A DNA stretch of 64,000 nt from NCBI RefSeq assembly GCF_041770905.1, contig NZ_JBEUWX010000002.1, positions 558,001 to 622,000 of the forward strand, written 5' to 3'. Positions 63,222-64,000 of the stretch are shown in pieces (the first letter of the stretch is position 1; each line of letters opens with the position of its first letter). The notes under the pieces were generated by a model. That model did not search any database, was not told where the DNA came from, and worked only from the letters and a program-made list of their open reading frames with translations. The translations under genes were made by a program, and so were the position numbers. The DNA is from Propionivibrio hellwigii (lineage in GTDB: Bacteria > Pseudomonadota > Gammaproteobacteria > Burkholderiales > Rhodocyclaceae).

Positions 63222-64000
63222 ATGAACGCGCAAACCCTCAACATGGCCGTCGATCTCGCCGGCATCCGCCTGCGCAATCCGGTGATGACCGCTTCTGGCA
63301 CCTTCGGCTACGGCGAGGAATTCGCCGACTACGTCGACTTGCATAAAATCGGCGCCTACATCACCAAGGGATTGTCGCCGCGCCCGCGTCCCGGCAATCC
63401 GACGCCGCGCACGGCCGAAACGCCCGCCGGCATGCTCAACGCCATCGGCCTGCAAAACGTCGGCATTGATGCCTTTATCGAAAAAAAGCTGCCGTTCATC
63501 CGCAGCATTGATACGCCCTGCATCGCCAACTTTTTCGGAAACGATATTGGCGAATACGCGGAAATGGCGGCGCGCCTCGACGCATTGCCTGAAATCGCCG
63601 GCCTGGAAGTCAATATCTCGTGCCCGAACGTCAAGCACGGCGGCATCGCCTTCGGCTCTGACCCGGCCAGCGCCGCCAGCGTCGTTTCCGCCTGCCGTCA
63701 AGCCACGAAAAAGCCCTTGATCGTCAAGCTCTCGCCCAACGTCACCGACATCGTCGTCATGGCTAAAGCCTGCGCTGACGCGGGCGCAGATGCGCTGTCG
63801 CTGATCAACACCCTGGTCGGCATGGCCGTCGATCTGGAGCGCCGCCGCCCGGTGCTCGCCAACATCACCGGCGGCCTTTCCGGCCCGGCGGTCAAGCCGG
63901 TCGCTCTGCGCATGGTCTGGCAGGTAGCCCGCGCCGTCAGCCTGCCGGTCATCGGCATCGGCGGCATCATGAGCGCGACGGACGCCCTTGAATTCATGCT
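63222..64000 (+). CDS. pyrD: Class 1B dihydroorotate dehydrogenase, catalytic subunit (cut by window end)
   Basis: The first 259 residues show FMN-barrel motifs: NPVMTASGTFGYGEE, ITKGLSPRPRPGNPTPR, LNAIGLQNVG and the catalytic Cys in NISCPNVKHGG, followed by VKLSPNVTDIV and the phosphate-binding GIGGIMSATDALEFM. Cys at the active base and the partner PyrK identify the NAD-linked class 1B. Betaproteobacteria normally use the membrane-bound class 2 enzyme, so this copy is probably additional and catabolic or acquired. The C-terminus is beyond the window. Confidence 0.93.
   Translation, partial: MNAQTLNMAVDLAGIRLRNPVMTASGTFGYGEEFADYVDLHKIGAYITKGLSPRPRPGNPTPRTAETPAGMLNAIGLQNVGIDAFIEKKLPFIRSIDTPCIANFFGNDIGEYAEMAARLDALPEIAGLEVNISCPNVKHGGIAFGSDPASAASVVSACRQATKKPLIVKLSPNVTDIVVMAKACADAGADALSLINTLVGMAVDLERRRPVLANITGGLSGPAVKPVALRMVWQVARAVSLPVIGIGGIMSATDALEFM

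Overview
The window reads as chromosomal DNA of a betaproteobacterium, most likely close to the Rhodocyclales. The supports are the EarP plus Arg32-type EF-P pair, the lptFG / pepA-holC arrangement, a fused B12-dependent NrdJ, a PPDK, and an MglA/roadblock signalling operon. The taxonomic call is an inference from gene content; no rRNA is present.

Layout. 0-8 kb: start of acetate kinase, nrdJ, a TRIC-type channel, a small secreted protein and an ompR-envZ pair. 8.4-13.1 kb: a tightly overlapping seven-gene minus-strand operon encoding a helical unknown, a degenerate receiver protein, a small MglA-like GTPase, two roadblock-like proteins, an Aer-type PAS protein and a PhnD-like protein without a signal peptide. 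13.6-14.4 kb: decayed Mu-like phage remnants. 14.4-16.8 kb: a radical-SAM / DUF4130 pair behind a perfect LexA-box pattern. 16.9-27.6 kb: ppdK, mscS, a membrane-anchored Mrr-like nuclease, three tRNAs, pgsA-uvrC, earP-efp, and LprI-like and LapA-like proteins.

27.8-37.4 kb: a catabolic island with a TRAP transporter, methylmalonate/malonate-semialdehyde dehydrogenase, an RpiR regulator, an IolC-DUF2090 fusion and a transaldolase-like enzyme. Two of its promoters carry the same operator palindrome. 38-51 kb: cysJ, lptF-lptG, pepA-holC, an acidic unknown, FecR / OmpA-lipoprotein / CHASE2-cyclase genes and a BCCT transporter. 51-55.4 kb: a mostly non-coding, repeat-rich region with AT-rich orphan membrane genes set among duplicated GC-rich modules; one pair is linked by a T TTT TTA frameshift site. 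55.4-58 kb: tpx, a DMT exporter and a small periplasmic protein. 58.7-64 kb: MFS transporter, M20 amidohydrolase (frameshifted), orotate phosphoribosyltransferase, a 108-residue unknown, PyrK-like and PyrDB-like proteins. I read this last set as an orotate/dihydroorotate catabolic or salvage cluster.

Many intergenic spaces hold the same degenerate repeat: units of about 39 nt, each a GCCC/GGGC hairpin with a variable AT-rich loop followed by a TTTCCGG-like tail, in arrays of two to five units.
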